Positions 23,300 to 34,575 of a DNA stretch of 64,000 nucleotides are shown piece after piece (position 1 is the first letter of the stretch; the number at the start of each line of letters is the position of its first letter). The stretch lies in the NCBI GenBank assembly GCA_029378245.1, contig JARKIF010000016.1:1240001-1304000 (forward strand). Reading direction: 5' to 3'. The translations under genes were made by a program, and so were the position numbers. The notes below the pieces were generated by a model. The model was not told where the DNA came from, searched no databases, and was given only the letters and a program-made list of their open reading frames with translations. Origin of the DNA: Roridomyces roridus. Taxonomy: Eukaryota > Basidiomycota > Agaricomycetes > Agaricales > Mycenaceae.

Positions 23300-24574
23300 T
23301 TAATCGAAGAAGAGGCCCCCGTTAATTGAGATCTTTGAATAGTCAATATCGAGCTGCCTGTAAGTAATGGCGTAGAACGAACAGTTTGTCCTGTAATAAA
23401 CTTTGACTCCTTCGAAGCGATGAATGAGACGAAATCGGCAATGTCCGTAGGAACCCTGGAATTGACAACCACAACAATTTTGAGCGAGTCGGTTTGAATG
23501 ATATGATGGTTTCTTACCCGAAAGTTTTGAGGGGTATTTGCGCTTTGAGCTACTCCTCGTTAGCCGCTGGGTGTTAGACAAGATGGGAGATACGGACGCC
23601 GTCCCGCATTTCGGGCCCGGGAAGGAGCCCAAAAACTAATATCCAGTCGTCGGAAAGCTAAATGCGACTGGCTGCTTCGGACGTACGCATTGGGGTTTCA
23701 ATTACACCGGGCGCGTATGCGTTGACGGTGATACCTTGGATCGGTTAGTCCATGGATGAAATAGAACGGTGGAGACTTGCCATGCGGCCCGAATTCAATC
23801 GCTGGGGAAATTCTATAACTCTTTGTCGCTGATTATCTGCAGTTGTTCTCACCTGCGGCTTGAGTAAGGCCTCTCACTGCAAACTTGGAGGCGCTGTACG
23901 GCACTTGGGTGTTGTGACCTTAATTATTCAAGGCATGTCAGGCTTGCGATTATCTGGGAGCCGCATTTCAGTCACTCACCCTGCTTTCCAGTGAGTGAAG
24001 ATGCCCCAATGATGCGCCCCCCACGACCTTGTTTGACCATCTGCAGCCCCGCGTACTTGTATGAAAGGAATGTCCCGCGTGCGTTGATGTTCATGACGCG
24101 ATCCCACTCTTCGACGGTAACTGCCATGGAAGTCAGCATGAAGAGTGCGATTTGGTTCAAGTCTGTGACCATCAGCGATGACCATCCCGGAAGGCCCCAC
24201 AACTCCAGCATTGGCGACCATCTACATGCTCTGAGTTTGACAGAGACACAAGTCAAGAAAGGCCACGCACGACGTCAAGACCCCCATGGTTCTGAACCAC
24301 GGCCTCGATCATCTCCCTCACCTGCGCGTCTTGCGATACATCGGCTGCGTGTATGGAGCTAGCACGGCCTCGTTGCTGTATCTCTTCAACGAGGCTCTGG
24401 AGTTCTGCGGACACTGCGATGTCGTTGACTGCGACGTCGAAACCGTCGTCTGCGAGCCGCAGTGCTATGGCTCTTCCAATACCTTGCGCTGGGATGCATA
24501 ATGAGCGAATATTCTGGGGTGGAGACGCAGTGCTTACCAGCTCCGGTGACGAGTGCAATACCCTTACACGACAT
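23300..24574 (-). CDS. Short-chain dehydrogenase/reductase, copy C
   Basis: An eleven-exon SDR like copy A, starting at 24574 (MSCKGIALVTGA) and ending ISINGGLFFD with TAA at 23302-23300. TGAAQGIGRA, NAG, NINARG and YSASK (Ser for Thr in the active-site helix, as in copy E) are present. Intron 6 begins at 23780 with GCAAGT (GC-AG). Intron 8 uses a weak GTCCGT donor, with GGCTAAC as branch site. The NAG region differs from copies A and B (VGPSGMVIAD). No stop or frameshift was seen. It is divergent from an F-box relic at 24895-25140. Confidence 0.88.
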
Positions 24575-24894
24575 GAGAGTTTCTGAGAGGGGATTCTCGG
24601 CCAGGTGGGGGGTTTAAATAGTGCTGGTGTTTTCGGACACCGCAAGCTGCCCAACTGCGCGTACGGCCGTAGCCTTGTTATGGATTGCTGTCAGGGACCG
24701 TGAGTAGGGGCGGCTTCCGAGATCGGATACCCGCCGTTCGTGTTCAGATACGATGAGTTTGTTGGATTTTGAGGGGGATACAGGACGACGGCAAGTCGTT
24801 CAGGAGGCGAAGCCAGCTGCGGTGGTGACCTTGATTACTTGAGTCCTTGAGGGTCCTAGCCCTTGAATTCCAGACGCAAATGTCTCAAGCTTCG

Positions 24895-25140
24895 GGTCGC
24901 ACGGTGCCCAACCAGTTAGTCGGGAGGCATTCCGTCAGAGTCGGAAGTCCGAAAAGGCCCCGCCTGCTTGAAATTGTGCTGGAAGGTGGGTTCGGCCGAA
25001 CACGGTTCAGCGATCAGGCAAGACTCGAACAGCATCAATTTCCGGGATGAGCGTTGAGAACAAGAAGAGTTGCCGGCGGATCAATCTTTGAAGACTCCGT
25101 TCTTCCCGCCAACATGATTGCCTTCAGGCGCTTTTCGAAT
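24895..25140 (+). pseudogene. Relic of the F-box gene upstream region
   Basis: This again carries the F-box upstream module: CGCCTGCTTGAAATTGTGCT near 24960, GATGAGCGTTGAGAACAAGA near 25048, CCGGCGGATCAATCTTTGA, and TTCTTCCCGCCAACATGATT where the F-box start would be. Unrelated sequence follows. It is placed divergently from SDR copy C, so the F-box/SDR pairing of the duplicated block is preserved although the F-box ORF is gone. Bases 24575-24894 hold the SDR promoter only. Confidence 0.65.
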
Positions 25141-25351
25141 CATTGTGCGATTGACATCGCAGGTTCAAGATAACTCAACCTCACTCGTGGCTCTTTGTCA
25201 CTGTATGAGAGACTGACAATCGCAGTGCTGTCTCATCCTACATCTGATTTGGTCCTTTTTTCATTCAGCAAAGGTTTAAGGTACTTGTCAACATTTTTGT
25301 TTGAAGGTAAGTTATGCGCGGGTTTGGACGACACGAAGGATTTAATCCTAT

Positions 25352-26604
25352 TCAATCAAAATAGAGGCCACCGTTGATCGAAATCTTTGAATAGTCAGTG
25401 CCGAGCATCCTGTAATGGCAGACAACGAACAGATTGTCCTGTAATAAACTTGGACTCCTTCGAAGCGATGAATGAGACCAGATCGGCAATGTCTGTAGGC
25501 ACCCTGGAATGTGGTATTTACTTTTGAACAAGGCAAATTCAATACGATATCTTACCCAAAAGATTTGAGGGGTGTTTGCGCTTTGATCTAATCCTCGTTA
25601 GTCACTGAAACGCTAGACGACATGAGAAGGACCCACGGCGTCTCGAATTTCGGTAGGAAGCGACCCAAACACTAGTATTCAATAGTCACAAACTAAATTT
25701 GACCATGTTGTTCAGTGGACGTACTCATTGGGGTTTCGATTAGACCGGGTGCGTAGGCGTTGACGGTGATACCTTCAAGCCGGATCAGTTAGGCCATGTA
25801 TGAAATAGAACCGCGGAGACTTGCCATGCGAGCCAAACTCGATCGCTGGGGAAAATTTATGACTTTGCCAACCGAGTGCAACTTATTCTCACCTGCGGCT
25901 TGAGTAAGGCCTCTCACTGCAAATTTGGAAGCCGTGTACGCCCATTGGTTGAAGGAGCCTTGAAAAGACGTCAATTTCTAGCTTTTTCCCCCGAATTTTT
26001 CAACCACTCACCCTGTTTTCCGGCGATCGAAGATGCCCCAATGATGCGTCCCCCGCGTCCTTGTTTAACCATCTGAAGCCCTGCGTACTTGTATGAAAGG
26101 AACGTTCCGCGTGCATTGATGTTCATGACGCGGTCCCATTCTTCGAGAGTAACTGGCCTGGAAGTTAGTACGAAGAGTGCAATTTGGTTCAATTTGACCA
26201 TCAGCGATGTTCAGCCCGGGAGGTCCTGCAACTCCAGCATTGGCGACCATCTATTTTGATTCAACAAACGGGACGCAAGTCAAGGAAAGGCCACGCACGA
26301 CGTCAAGACTCCCATGTTTCTGCACCACCGCTTCGATCATCTCCTTCACCTGCGCGTCCTGCGAGACGTCGGCTGCGTGTATGGAGCTGGCTCGGCCTCG
26401 TTCTTGTATCTCTTTGACGAGGTTCTGGAGTTCTGCGGAGGCCGAAATGTCGTTGACTGCAACGTCGAAACCGTCGTCTGCGAGTCGCAATGCTATGGCT
26501 CTTCCGATACCCTGTGCTGAGGTGCATTATGAGCCAACATTCCAGGGAGCAGAACCGCAATGCTCACCAGCTCCAGTGACGAGGGCAATACCTTTGGACG
26601 ACAT
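25352..26604 (-). CDS. Short-chain dehydrogenase/reductase, copy D
   Basis: An eleven-exon SDR starting at 26604 (MSSKGIALVTGA). It ends ISINGGLYFD with TGA at 25354-25352. TGAAQGIGRA, NAG, NINARG and YTASK are present. Intron 6 starts at 25824 with GCAAGT (GC-AG). Its sequence is close to copies A and B, including intron 1, which is nearly identical to copy A. It pairs divergently with the intact F-box copy 2, so this block (about 25.3-29.1 kb) is the inverted counterpart of 0.3-3.5 kb. It appears intact. Confidence 0.9.
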
Positions 26605-27718
26605 GGGAGTTTGGGAGCTTGTAAGATGGAATTCTCGGTCAGGTGGAGAGGTTAAATAGCGCTGGTGTTTTCGGACACCGCAAGCTTCCAACTACGGCTG
26701 TAGTTGGGACCATGGGTGTTATCGTACTTATACGTAATCGTAACTAAATAGAAGAGATCACTTCGAACAGGGAACAGCGGGCGCGCGATGGATAAGTCGA
26801 ATGGGGTCAGAAGGCTGTGTATACGCTGTGCGAGCGCGGCGAGTTGCAAGCGAGTTGAGGCGTAATAATCTCAGCGCCCACGGTGCGGTGCGGGTGTTTA
26901 AGTTGATATTCCAACAGTGGGTACTAGGGACGGCCTCCTAGATCGGATATCCGCCGTTCGTATTTACTAGATACCATGAGTTTACGTTGGATTACTTAGG
27001 CATATAGAGGGTGGTTGTTGGAGTTTCATCGTAGGTAGAAGGGCGCGTGGCGGCGGGGCTGTTATCAATCGTGGATTGGAGCTTTCCTATGTTTCACGTA
27101 GTTGGAGGTTAAATAGCCATTAGGGACGGTAGGTAGGTACTTAGGTAGGTAGGTGGTGATACACGGCATGGTCCCGGTTTGGGGACGTATCCCGGAGTCA
27201 TAACAGGCACGAAAATACAGCTACTCCTTCGGCCCCCACCTCAAATGCTTCAGGAGCCGATAGAACCCAATCCACACTTGAAGCGCAAGATTACCTTCAA
27301 GAAGGTAATCATCACAGAAATGAATATCCGTCCCTCATCAGTTATACCATTTTGAGGAGGGCCTGCTACTGGTCAGACGGAAATTGTCCCCTACGTGTTT
27401 GTAACCAAACTATTCTTGTTCCCTTCGAGATCCCTGGATAGGCGAAGTCAGCGCGTTCGGATCGACTCACGACGCTCACTTTAACATGGTGCTCTGGAGT
27501 AAGCCGAGCGGCTTAATTCGTCAGCGGCCTGCTTGAAATTGCTGGAATATGGGTTTGGCCGGTCGGCTGGGTCGGATGTCGAAAAGTTCAAAGAGATTGA
27601 AAAAGGCTTGGACTTGAAAGCTCGAGCAACCTCAAGTCAGTGTTTGCCGAGATGAGCGTCGAGAACAAGAACAGTTGCCGGCGGATCAATTGCTGACGGC
27701 TTTATTCTTCCCGCCACC
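26605..27718. other. SDR/F-box divergent intergenic region
   Basis: The CTATTTAA TATA-like motif of SDR copy D lies near 26650-26660. The F-box upstream module lies at about 27520-27718. In between, 26930-27000 (GATCGGATATCCGCCGTTCG, then ATACCATGAGTTT) is repeated near 24720-24760 and 33890-33920. A TAGG-rich microsatellite sits at 27129-27156. No gene was seen. Confidence 0.5.
27129..27156 (+). repeat. TAGG/TAGGTAC microsatellite
   Basis: A short run of GTAGG and TAGG units interrupted once by TACT. It is simple sequence without an evident role. Confidence 0.6.
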
Positions 27719-29079
27719 ATGACTCCCAGGGAAACACAACTCCGCACTCGAATCCACGAGCTCTCCTCACAGATAGCGGACCAACGACAAGTCTTGGCAA
27801 ACCTCGAGAAAGAACTGAGCGTTACCCAAGGCAGGAAGATTTTGTCTTGATCGTCAAGTCGACAAGCTAATGTTCTGAAGGGCAACTGAACACGATCCTC
27901 GACCCATTTGCGAGATTTCCGCGGGACATTTCATCGGCCGTCCTCCTTCTGTGCCTGCCCGAAGGCGATATCCCGAAAACCGACATCGCCGCTGTTCCTC
28001 TGCTATTCCTCGGGGTGTCTCGCTCATGGCGCAAGATTGCACTGTCCACGCCCGCCTTGTGGACTGGAATCAGTATTCCCACCATCGTCCGTCCAAAGTT
28101 CGAGTTGCTGGTGAACTTTTGGATCGCACGTGCGGGCAGCCTGCCGCTACGCATGTCGCTGCACGGAGAACTGTACGCGTTGAGCCCCGTTATCCAGTCG
28201 CACTTGGAGGCTCGTGTGCACAGTCTCGAGTTGTACTTTCCCAACAAACCAGAGCCAGAGTGGTTTCAGACTCCCGATTTACACGCTCCATTTCCCTTTA
28301 TCGAAACTGTGACCATCGGCCAGGAAAAGAATCCAGTTTCGTCCTCTGGATGGAGTTTCTCCCAGTGGTACGAAAGGGATGCTTGGACGTGCACCCGACT
28401 GCTGGAATGTTTCCCCAACGCAGTCGAATTCGTTGTGGACAAAATATCCTTCCGAACACTCCCAGCCAACCTCCACAATACATCGACACACGACAATCTC
28501 AAAATATTGCACCTAGGTCGATTTGTCGAGGGGGCATCCTTCCGTGTAGCGGGCCTTCTTCGCCATGTCAATCTCCCCTCCCTGGAACGCCTGGAGATTG
28601 GATATTGCCAAGACGAAGCGGATCTTGGGCACATCCTCGCCTTTCTGCAGCGGTCGCCCTCCCCGCTGCGTTCCTTCTCCATGACATTCCTTACCCGCCT
28701 TCCATTATACGACCTTTCTGGGCTGCTCCCCCATGTAACAGAGCTCGATTTACGCTGCCTATCCGACGCTGAGAGGGATAACTTCATTGTGTCCCTCATG
28801 AGCGGTCTCAGCAGCTCCGACATGTTTTGGAACCTCAGCAGCTTGACGCTGCGAGGACGACAACCTAGCAACGCCTGGACGTATCAGCACGTTCTCAATG
28901 CTCTCTATGCGTGGCACGCTTCGCCTCGCCCGCCGATGCGCGCCCTTCAATTGTTGTGGGGCCCAGAGTCGGTGGACATGGCGCTGGCACCCACTCCCGA
29001 TGTCGTCGGGGCGATACGCGACTTTGCAGCGGCTGGAATACATATTCATGTCGGGCCCGAGGGAAGAAATTTAATCTGA
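27719..29079 (+). CDS. F-box/LRR-like protein, copy 2
   Basis: Nearly identical to copy 1 on the opposite strand. The main ORF runs through VSRSWRKIALSTPALW and leucine-rich repeats to a TGA at 29077-29079. The last residues differ (GRNLI here; GEISCESVL in copy 1). The presumed start ATG at 27719 opens TPRETQLRTRIHELSSQIAD. A run of four T at 27840-27843 (three in copy 1) puts the 5' coding stretch out of phase with the only plausible short intron. The 5' exon is therefore probably broken here, or translation begins elsewhere. The F-box-like part (FARFPRDISSAVLLLCLPE) is intact in the main frame. Confidence 0.72.
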
Positions 29080-29244
29080 GTGGGTTCTTTTACCCTCACT
29101 CTCAAGTTACGATCGTTACAAATGGTTCATGGTAAGTACATTACAGGTGATAGACTCGTTAAACGGCGCTTGACCCCCTCACCGCAAACCGCATGTCGTG
29201 TGCAAGTGAATATAAGTATCATCCAACTCTCCGAGTCCTCTCCC

Positions 29245-31057
29245 TCACGGCGAATATCTAAAGGTCATATTCTCCCGATCCGTCAAATCCTTCAAACCCT
29301 GCAACACATCCTCCTTCTTCTGCATCGCACCGTCCACACCCTTCTCGCCGTCCGGATGCGGATGCCGAGCCTGCAGCTTGTCGCGCCGCTTGTTCTCCAG
29401 CGTCATGAGCGCCCACGAGGCCCAGTAGCAGATGACGAGCGCGATTTGGAAGCACATGACGGTGAGGATGCCGCTCTGCGGTCGAGTCAGTGGATTGTGT
29501 CTCAAAAGAAGAAGGTGAACGGACGTGGTATGTGGGTGCCTCAGTCCCGCGGAAGGCTTGCGGGACGACGATGTTGGAGACGCAGTAAGCGACAAAGGTC
29601 ATCGCAGACACCGTGCTCTTCTTGGTGGCTCCAGCAAAATTCACTCCGATGACGGACCTGCACGACGAGTGAGTAAAACTACGTCCAACGAATAAAACAA
29701 CTCACATGATCGTCGTGAAACTACAGTTGTTCAGCGCAATCATGTACATCATCCCGAGCAGCAGCTGTCTATTCTGCGCCGTCGGCGTCGTCGAATAGAC
29801 GACACCCGTGCCTGCAATGACACAGCACGCAGCGATACTGAGCAAAGGCTGCTTGAGGTTCCTGAACGTCTTGGTGAAGGATACCAGCCCGGTGACGATG
29901 AGACAGATGAATCCCTGGATGGCAAACGCGGGGGTCTGCAAGAGAAGAGAGCGCAGCTGGTTGTATCCGAAGCCCTTGATGATGATCCCGATAAAGTTGG
30001 TGGTCACCGCGCCGCCGGATTGGGAGAGGAAGAGGGTCGCGACGACGAGCCAGACCCGCGGGTCCGTCAGCGCCTCCATGAACTGCTCGCGCTTCCATTG
30101 CGTGTTCCTGCGGAGGGACTATTCAGCTTTCTCGGAGAAACAAGAAGAGAGGCACGCACTTGATACCAGTCTGGCACCGGGCGATACGCTCGACGGCAAT
30201 CGCCCGCTCACGGTCGTTCAGGAACGGTGCGTTGGCGGGGGAATCGGCGATGAAGAAGAACACGATGACGCCCATGAGCACCGTGACCAGCCCGAGAACG
30301 AGGAAGATGTACCGCCAAGGCTGGAGCGGGCCGCCCGCGTGGCCAAGGCCGTAGAACATGACCAAGGCAGGGATGGGGAGCCAGCCATTGAGGAGCGTCC
30401 AGAGACCGAACCGGAACGGCTGCTCTTTCTGCGTATACCATCGCGTCGTTATCATCATGAAGCCGGGGCTGAGGGGCGCTTCGAAGACGCCGAGGAGGAA
30501 ACGGCAGGCGATGAGGCCGCCAAAGTTGGTCACACCGAGCATGGCGAGAATGCAGACGCCCCACAGGACGCACGCGATTCCGATGACTTTTCCGGGGTGG
30601 AAACGTTGGAGGAGGTAGGTCGAGGGCCAGGTCGCGCCGAGGTATGAAAAGTAAAAGACAGAGACGGCCCAAGAGTAGTTCTGGCCGTGAAGGTGAAGGT
30701 CGGACTGCAAGCCAAAGGTAGCAGCGTTGGAGACCGCGGATTTGTCGACAAACTGCAGACCGCAGGTGATTGCCATTATGGGCATCATCCGCCAGTCGAT
30801 CTTGCTCACGACGCGGCTCTCTGGACTCAACGTGAGAAGATGTGTTGCAAGGAAAGGGAACACTCACCCTCTTGCTCGGTATAATCCAGACTTTGTCCTC
30901 GCAGCGCCGCCGCAGCTTCGTCGACATCGTCCCCTTGAAGGTCGGAGTCCTCGATGATCCCGGGAAGGCCTGGCTGGTACTCCAACTTGGCGTCCGCGCC
31001 TTTGGAGAGGTCGGTCGCATCGCTGCTGCGTGATTCGGTAGCGGCAAGGTTGGACAT
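29245..31057 (-). CDS. MFS transporter, allantoate-permease-like family
   Basis: A plasma-membrane symporter of the Dal5/Tna1-type anion:cation family. The N-terminus is hydrophilic (MSNLAATESRSSDATDL). After an intron come SRVVSKIDWRMMPIMAITCG, FVDKSAVSNAATFGLQSDLH, FYFSYLGATWPSTYLLQRFH, the GVFEAPLSPGFMMITTRWYT helix and the central loop. The second half includes GGAVTTNFIGIIIKGFGYN and CYWASWALMTLENKRRD, and the protein ends ENMTFRYSP. I count about 12 membrane helices over about five exons. It starts 172 bp from the divergent SMP-30-like lactonase, which hints at shared regulation and a sugar-acid or lactone substrate (inference only). Confidence 0.88.
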
Positions 31058-31229
31058 CCTTGGTGGGGAATCGGCTGATACCTGGAATCTTCGTTTCAAA
31101 ATTTAAGGAGGAGCGGGGGCGGCTGTGTTGATCTACCCCCGCGTGGACGCGTGGAATCGAGTTTATCCGCCGCGCGTGCCTGTGTGGGGTAAAAGGGGAA
31201 ATTTGAACTCCCGCTCTTCTCCGCTCACC
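31058..31229. promoter_or_regulatory. Bidirectional promoter, MFS transporter and lactonase
   Basis: The two start codons are 172 bp apart and face away from each other, so both promoters must lie here. The sequence is GC-rich with CGCG-containing stretches. I can name no specific binding site. Confidence 0.5.
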
Positions 31230-32371
31230 ATGCAAGTCCTCACCGCGTCCAGTGAACCACTCATCCGCATCGACACACAGCTCGGCGAAGGGCCTATCTG
31301 GGAGCGGGAGTCTGGTACTTTGCATTTCGTGGACGTGTAAGATGACCAGTTGCCATTCAAATCGAAGCACTCACCAGGGGTCCAGAGGAAAAAACTGCAT
31401 CCACCACTACCACTATACGACAAAACAGCTGACCACCGACCATTATGACGCCTGTATCGGCAGTATTGCGTTGCGCAAGAATCACCCTGGCTTCATCGCA
31501 GGCACCACCCGCGGATTCGCTCTCCTCCCGCCAGCAGACCCCTCTCGCCCTTCGTCGTCGTCCGAGCCCTTGACGATCGGTCCCCACGTTATTGGATCGA
31601 ACCCCCTTGCGGATCCTGCATGCCACGCCGAGTCCCCTGAACAACCCAATAGGATGTTCAACGACGGGGTGTGTGATGGGTCTGGTCGATTTTTCTGCGG
31701 TAGCAAAACTCTACGCGGCGAGCCCTTCCTCGAACAGCGTCAGCCAGGCAAAGTGTACAGAGTCCAGAAAGGTGGGAGCGACGAATGGAAGATTGAACAG
31801 GTCCTGGGTAGGTTTACGATTCCCAACGGAATGGGCATCACGAGCGACCTGAAAACCATGTCAGTCCTTTTATTTTCTGCTTTGAACGCGAACTGATTGA
31901 ACAGGTACATCTCTGACACGCGCGCACCGCATATCCGAGCCTACGACTACGAGGACTCGACGGGCGTGCTGTCAGCTGAGCGTGTTTGGGTGACGACACC
32001 GTACGACGCACGCCCAGACGGTATGTGCCTCGACGACCAGGACCGCGTCTACGTGGCCAAATGGAGCGGTGCCAAAGTTACACGCTACCTGCCAGACGGA
32101 ACGCCCGACCTCGAGATCGTTTTCCCCACCGCGAATAATATCACGGCGCCTGTATTCGGTGGTACGTTCCATCGCATTCATTTATTCGCATATTAAAAAA
32201 ACGTGGAAAGGTCCGGACATGGACATTTTGTTCGTCACCAGTGGCTCTCTCAACGAGGCGGGCGAAGATACCGATAGTGAGAAGGTCGCCAAGTACACTG
32301 CAGCGGGGAGTGTGTTCGCGGTGCAGCTCCCTGGCGTGCGTGGTGTGGATAAGAGGCGTTTCGGATGGTGA
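31230..32371 (+). CDS. SMP-30/gluconolactonase-like protein
   Basis: A six-bladed beta-propeller lactonase family member that hydrolyses sugar lactones with a divalent metal (family knowledge). The start at 31230 gives MQVLTASSEPLIRIDTQLGE. Metal-ligand regions are visible: Glu in LGEGPIW, Asn in MFNDGVCDGSGRFFCG, Asn in FTIPNGMGI, and Asp in ARPDGMCLDDQDRVYVA. Introns fall after FVD, after LKTM and near APVFG. The protein ends GVDKRRFGW. The stop is 26 bp from the stop of SDR copy E, so the two 3' ends converge tightly. A relic of its last exon is at 34110-34225. Confidence 0.88.
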
Positions 32372-32397
32372 TGTAATACACATATAGCGAGAAGGAT

Positions 32398-33685
32398 TCA
32401 ATCGAAGAAGAGGCCACCGTTGATCGAGATCTGTGAAAATGAGTACTGAGCATCCTGGAGTTCAAGTGCATAGAACAAACAGTTTGTCCTGTAATGAACT
32501 TGGACTCCTTCGAAGCGATGAATGAGACGAAATCGGCTATGTCTGTAGGAACCCTGGATTTGAAATTCACTTTCGAGCGAGGCGGTTTGAATATGGATCT
32601 CTTACCCGAAGGTTTGGAGGGGCGTGTTCGCTTTGAACTAAGTTACTTCTCGTTAATCGCCGCGGTGTTGGACAACATGAGAAGGACCCACACTGGCTCG
32701 CATCTCAGCGGGAAGCGCCCCAAACACTAGAATCTAATCGTCGGAAACTAAATGCGACTGTGTTGTTCAGTAGACGTACTCATCGGGGTTTCGATTACAC
32801 CGGGCGCGTAGGCGTTCACGGTAATACCTGCAAGTCGGATCGCTCAGCTTAGAGTTATAAGCGCAGGAGCTTGAATAAGACTTGCCATGCGAGCCAAACT
32901 CCATCGCTGGTCAAATTTAACATTCCCTCAACCGATCGCACTGAAACTGCTCACCTGCGGATTGAGTAAGGCCTCTCACCGCAAACTTGGAAGCGCTGTA
33001 CGGCACTTGGGTGTTGTGACCTTGATTATTCAAAGGAAGTCAGGCGTATCTTCTACCAGGAGCAATTTAAGCAAGCCTGCACTCACCCTGCTTTCCAGTG
33101 AGTGAAGATGCCCCAATTATGCGTCCCCCGCGTCCTTGTTTAACCATCTGCAGCCCCGCGTATTTGTATGAAAGGAATGTCCCGCGTGCGTTGAAGTTCA
33201 TGACGCGGTCCCACTCTTCAACAGTAACTGGCCTTGAAATTAGTATGATTAACGCAATTGGGCTCAAAATCGATGACCATCAGCGATGACCATCCCGGGA
33301 GGTCCTGCAACTCCAGCATTGGCGACCATCTACATACCATACTCCAGTGAATGGGACGCAGGTTGAAAAGGAACCAACTCACGACGTCAAGACTCCCATG
33401 CTTCTGAACCACTGCTTCGATCATCTCCTTCACCTGCGCGTCCTGCGACACGTCGGCTGCGTGGATAGAGCTAGCCCGGCCCCGTTGCTGTATCTCTTTG
33501 ACGAGGCTCTGGAGATCTTCCGAGACCGAGATGTCGTTGACTGCGACATCGAAACCGTCGTCTGCGAGCCGAAGTGCTATGGCTCTTCCGATACCCTGCG
33601 CTGGGTACATGGTAAGTGAATATTCCGGCGCGGAAACGCAGGGCTCCCCGGCACCAGTGACGAGGGCGATACCTTTGGACGACAT
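32398..33685 (-). CDS. Short-chain dehydrogenase/reductase, copy E (intron 1 donor changed)
   Basis: An eleven-exon SDR starting at 33685 (MSSKGIALVTGA) and ending ISINGGLFFD with TGA at 32400-32398. NAG, NFNARG and YSASK are present. Intron 6 starts at 32885 with GCAAGT. The donor of intron 1 reads GGGAGC where every other copy has GTGAGC or GTAAGC. The 48-nt intron is open and a multiple of three, so retention would insert 16 residues (EPCVSAPEYSLTMYPA) inside the TGxxxGxG cofactor loop. Either cryptic splicing rescues it, or the enzyme is probably inactive. It is tail-to-tail with the lactonase gene. Confidence 0.85.
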
Positions 33686-34109
33686 GGGTGTTTGTGAGAT
33701 ACAGTTATCGATCCTCAGGTGGGGGATTTAAATGGGCTCGGGGTTGACATAATTGGCGATAACGCCGATACTAGTAGTTTTTGGGCACAGTAAGTGGTCC
33801 TAGTCCTGAGCCCTGTGGGTTTCTGAGCGAAGAGATGGTCCCGCTGGGGACCGTCGGACCCCGAGGAATGATGAGCTTTAGCTTCAAGATCCGCCGCCAT
33901 TGTTTAAATACCATGAGTTTGAATTGGATTCTGAGACGGCCCCCAACCAGTTAGTCCATGGCCTAAAGGACACCGCCGAATCGTCCGTCGGACAACCGTC
34001 GGACGTCTTGTGGGCGCTGTGGAGGATGCCGCTCTTTATCTAAATCGTGCTTGAAGATGGCGCTGGGTGTATGACACGTAACGGGAAGAGTCGATATCTT
34101 GAATCTTCT

Positions 34110-34225
34110 GGTCGACGACACCGACGCTGGGAAGGTCGCCCAGTTCACTACAGCCGGGAGTAGGTTCGCGGTACAGCTTCCTGGCGTGCGCTGTGTAGAT
34201 AAGAGTCGTTTGGGATGCTGAGGGT
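34110..34225 (+). pseudogene. Relic of the lactonase 3' exon
   Basis: This aligns with 32261-32371 of the SMP-30-like gene. Shared stretches are GGGAAGGTCGCCCAGTTCAC, CAGCCGGGAGT, TTCGCGGTACAGCTTCCTGG, CGTGCG and GATAAGAG. TGTGTAGATAAG contains a stop where the gene has Val-Asp-Lys. It lies on the far side of SDR copy E from the intact gene, so it marks an older duplication of a lactonase/SDR block. The rest of 33686-34575 has further repeated intergenic pieces but no gene. Confidence 0.65.
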
Positions 34226-34575
34226 AGTTGTTGGAGTGCTGTAGATGCTTCGTCCAAGTGCCATGGTCCGTGCGTTTTTGCCCGAAGATTTCCTGGGAAA
34301 GCCAATTCTGCTCTAAATCTGTCAAAGTTGTGCTGGAAGATGGCCCGAGATGTATGACACGTACCACAAAAGTCTCCGGCCTTGAATCGGTGCGGGCGCC
34401 TAAAGGACGCGAAAAGAGTCGAATTGTGTTGACTCGTTGTCACGACGCACGTGCTGGGAAAATGATGAAAATAACCAAACAAGGGGCAACGTTGGCAGCC
34501 TCACGCGTCTTACCTTTTGCGCTCATCCTCCCCCGCCGCCCCACTCGTTCTCCATCCGTCGACGAAACCGCCAAG

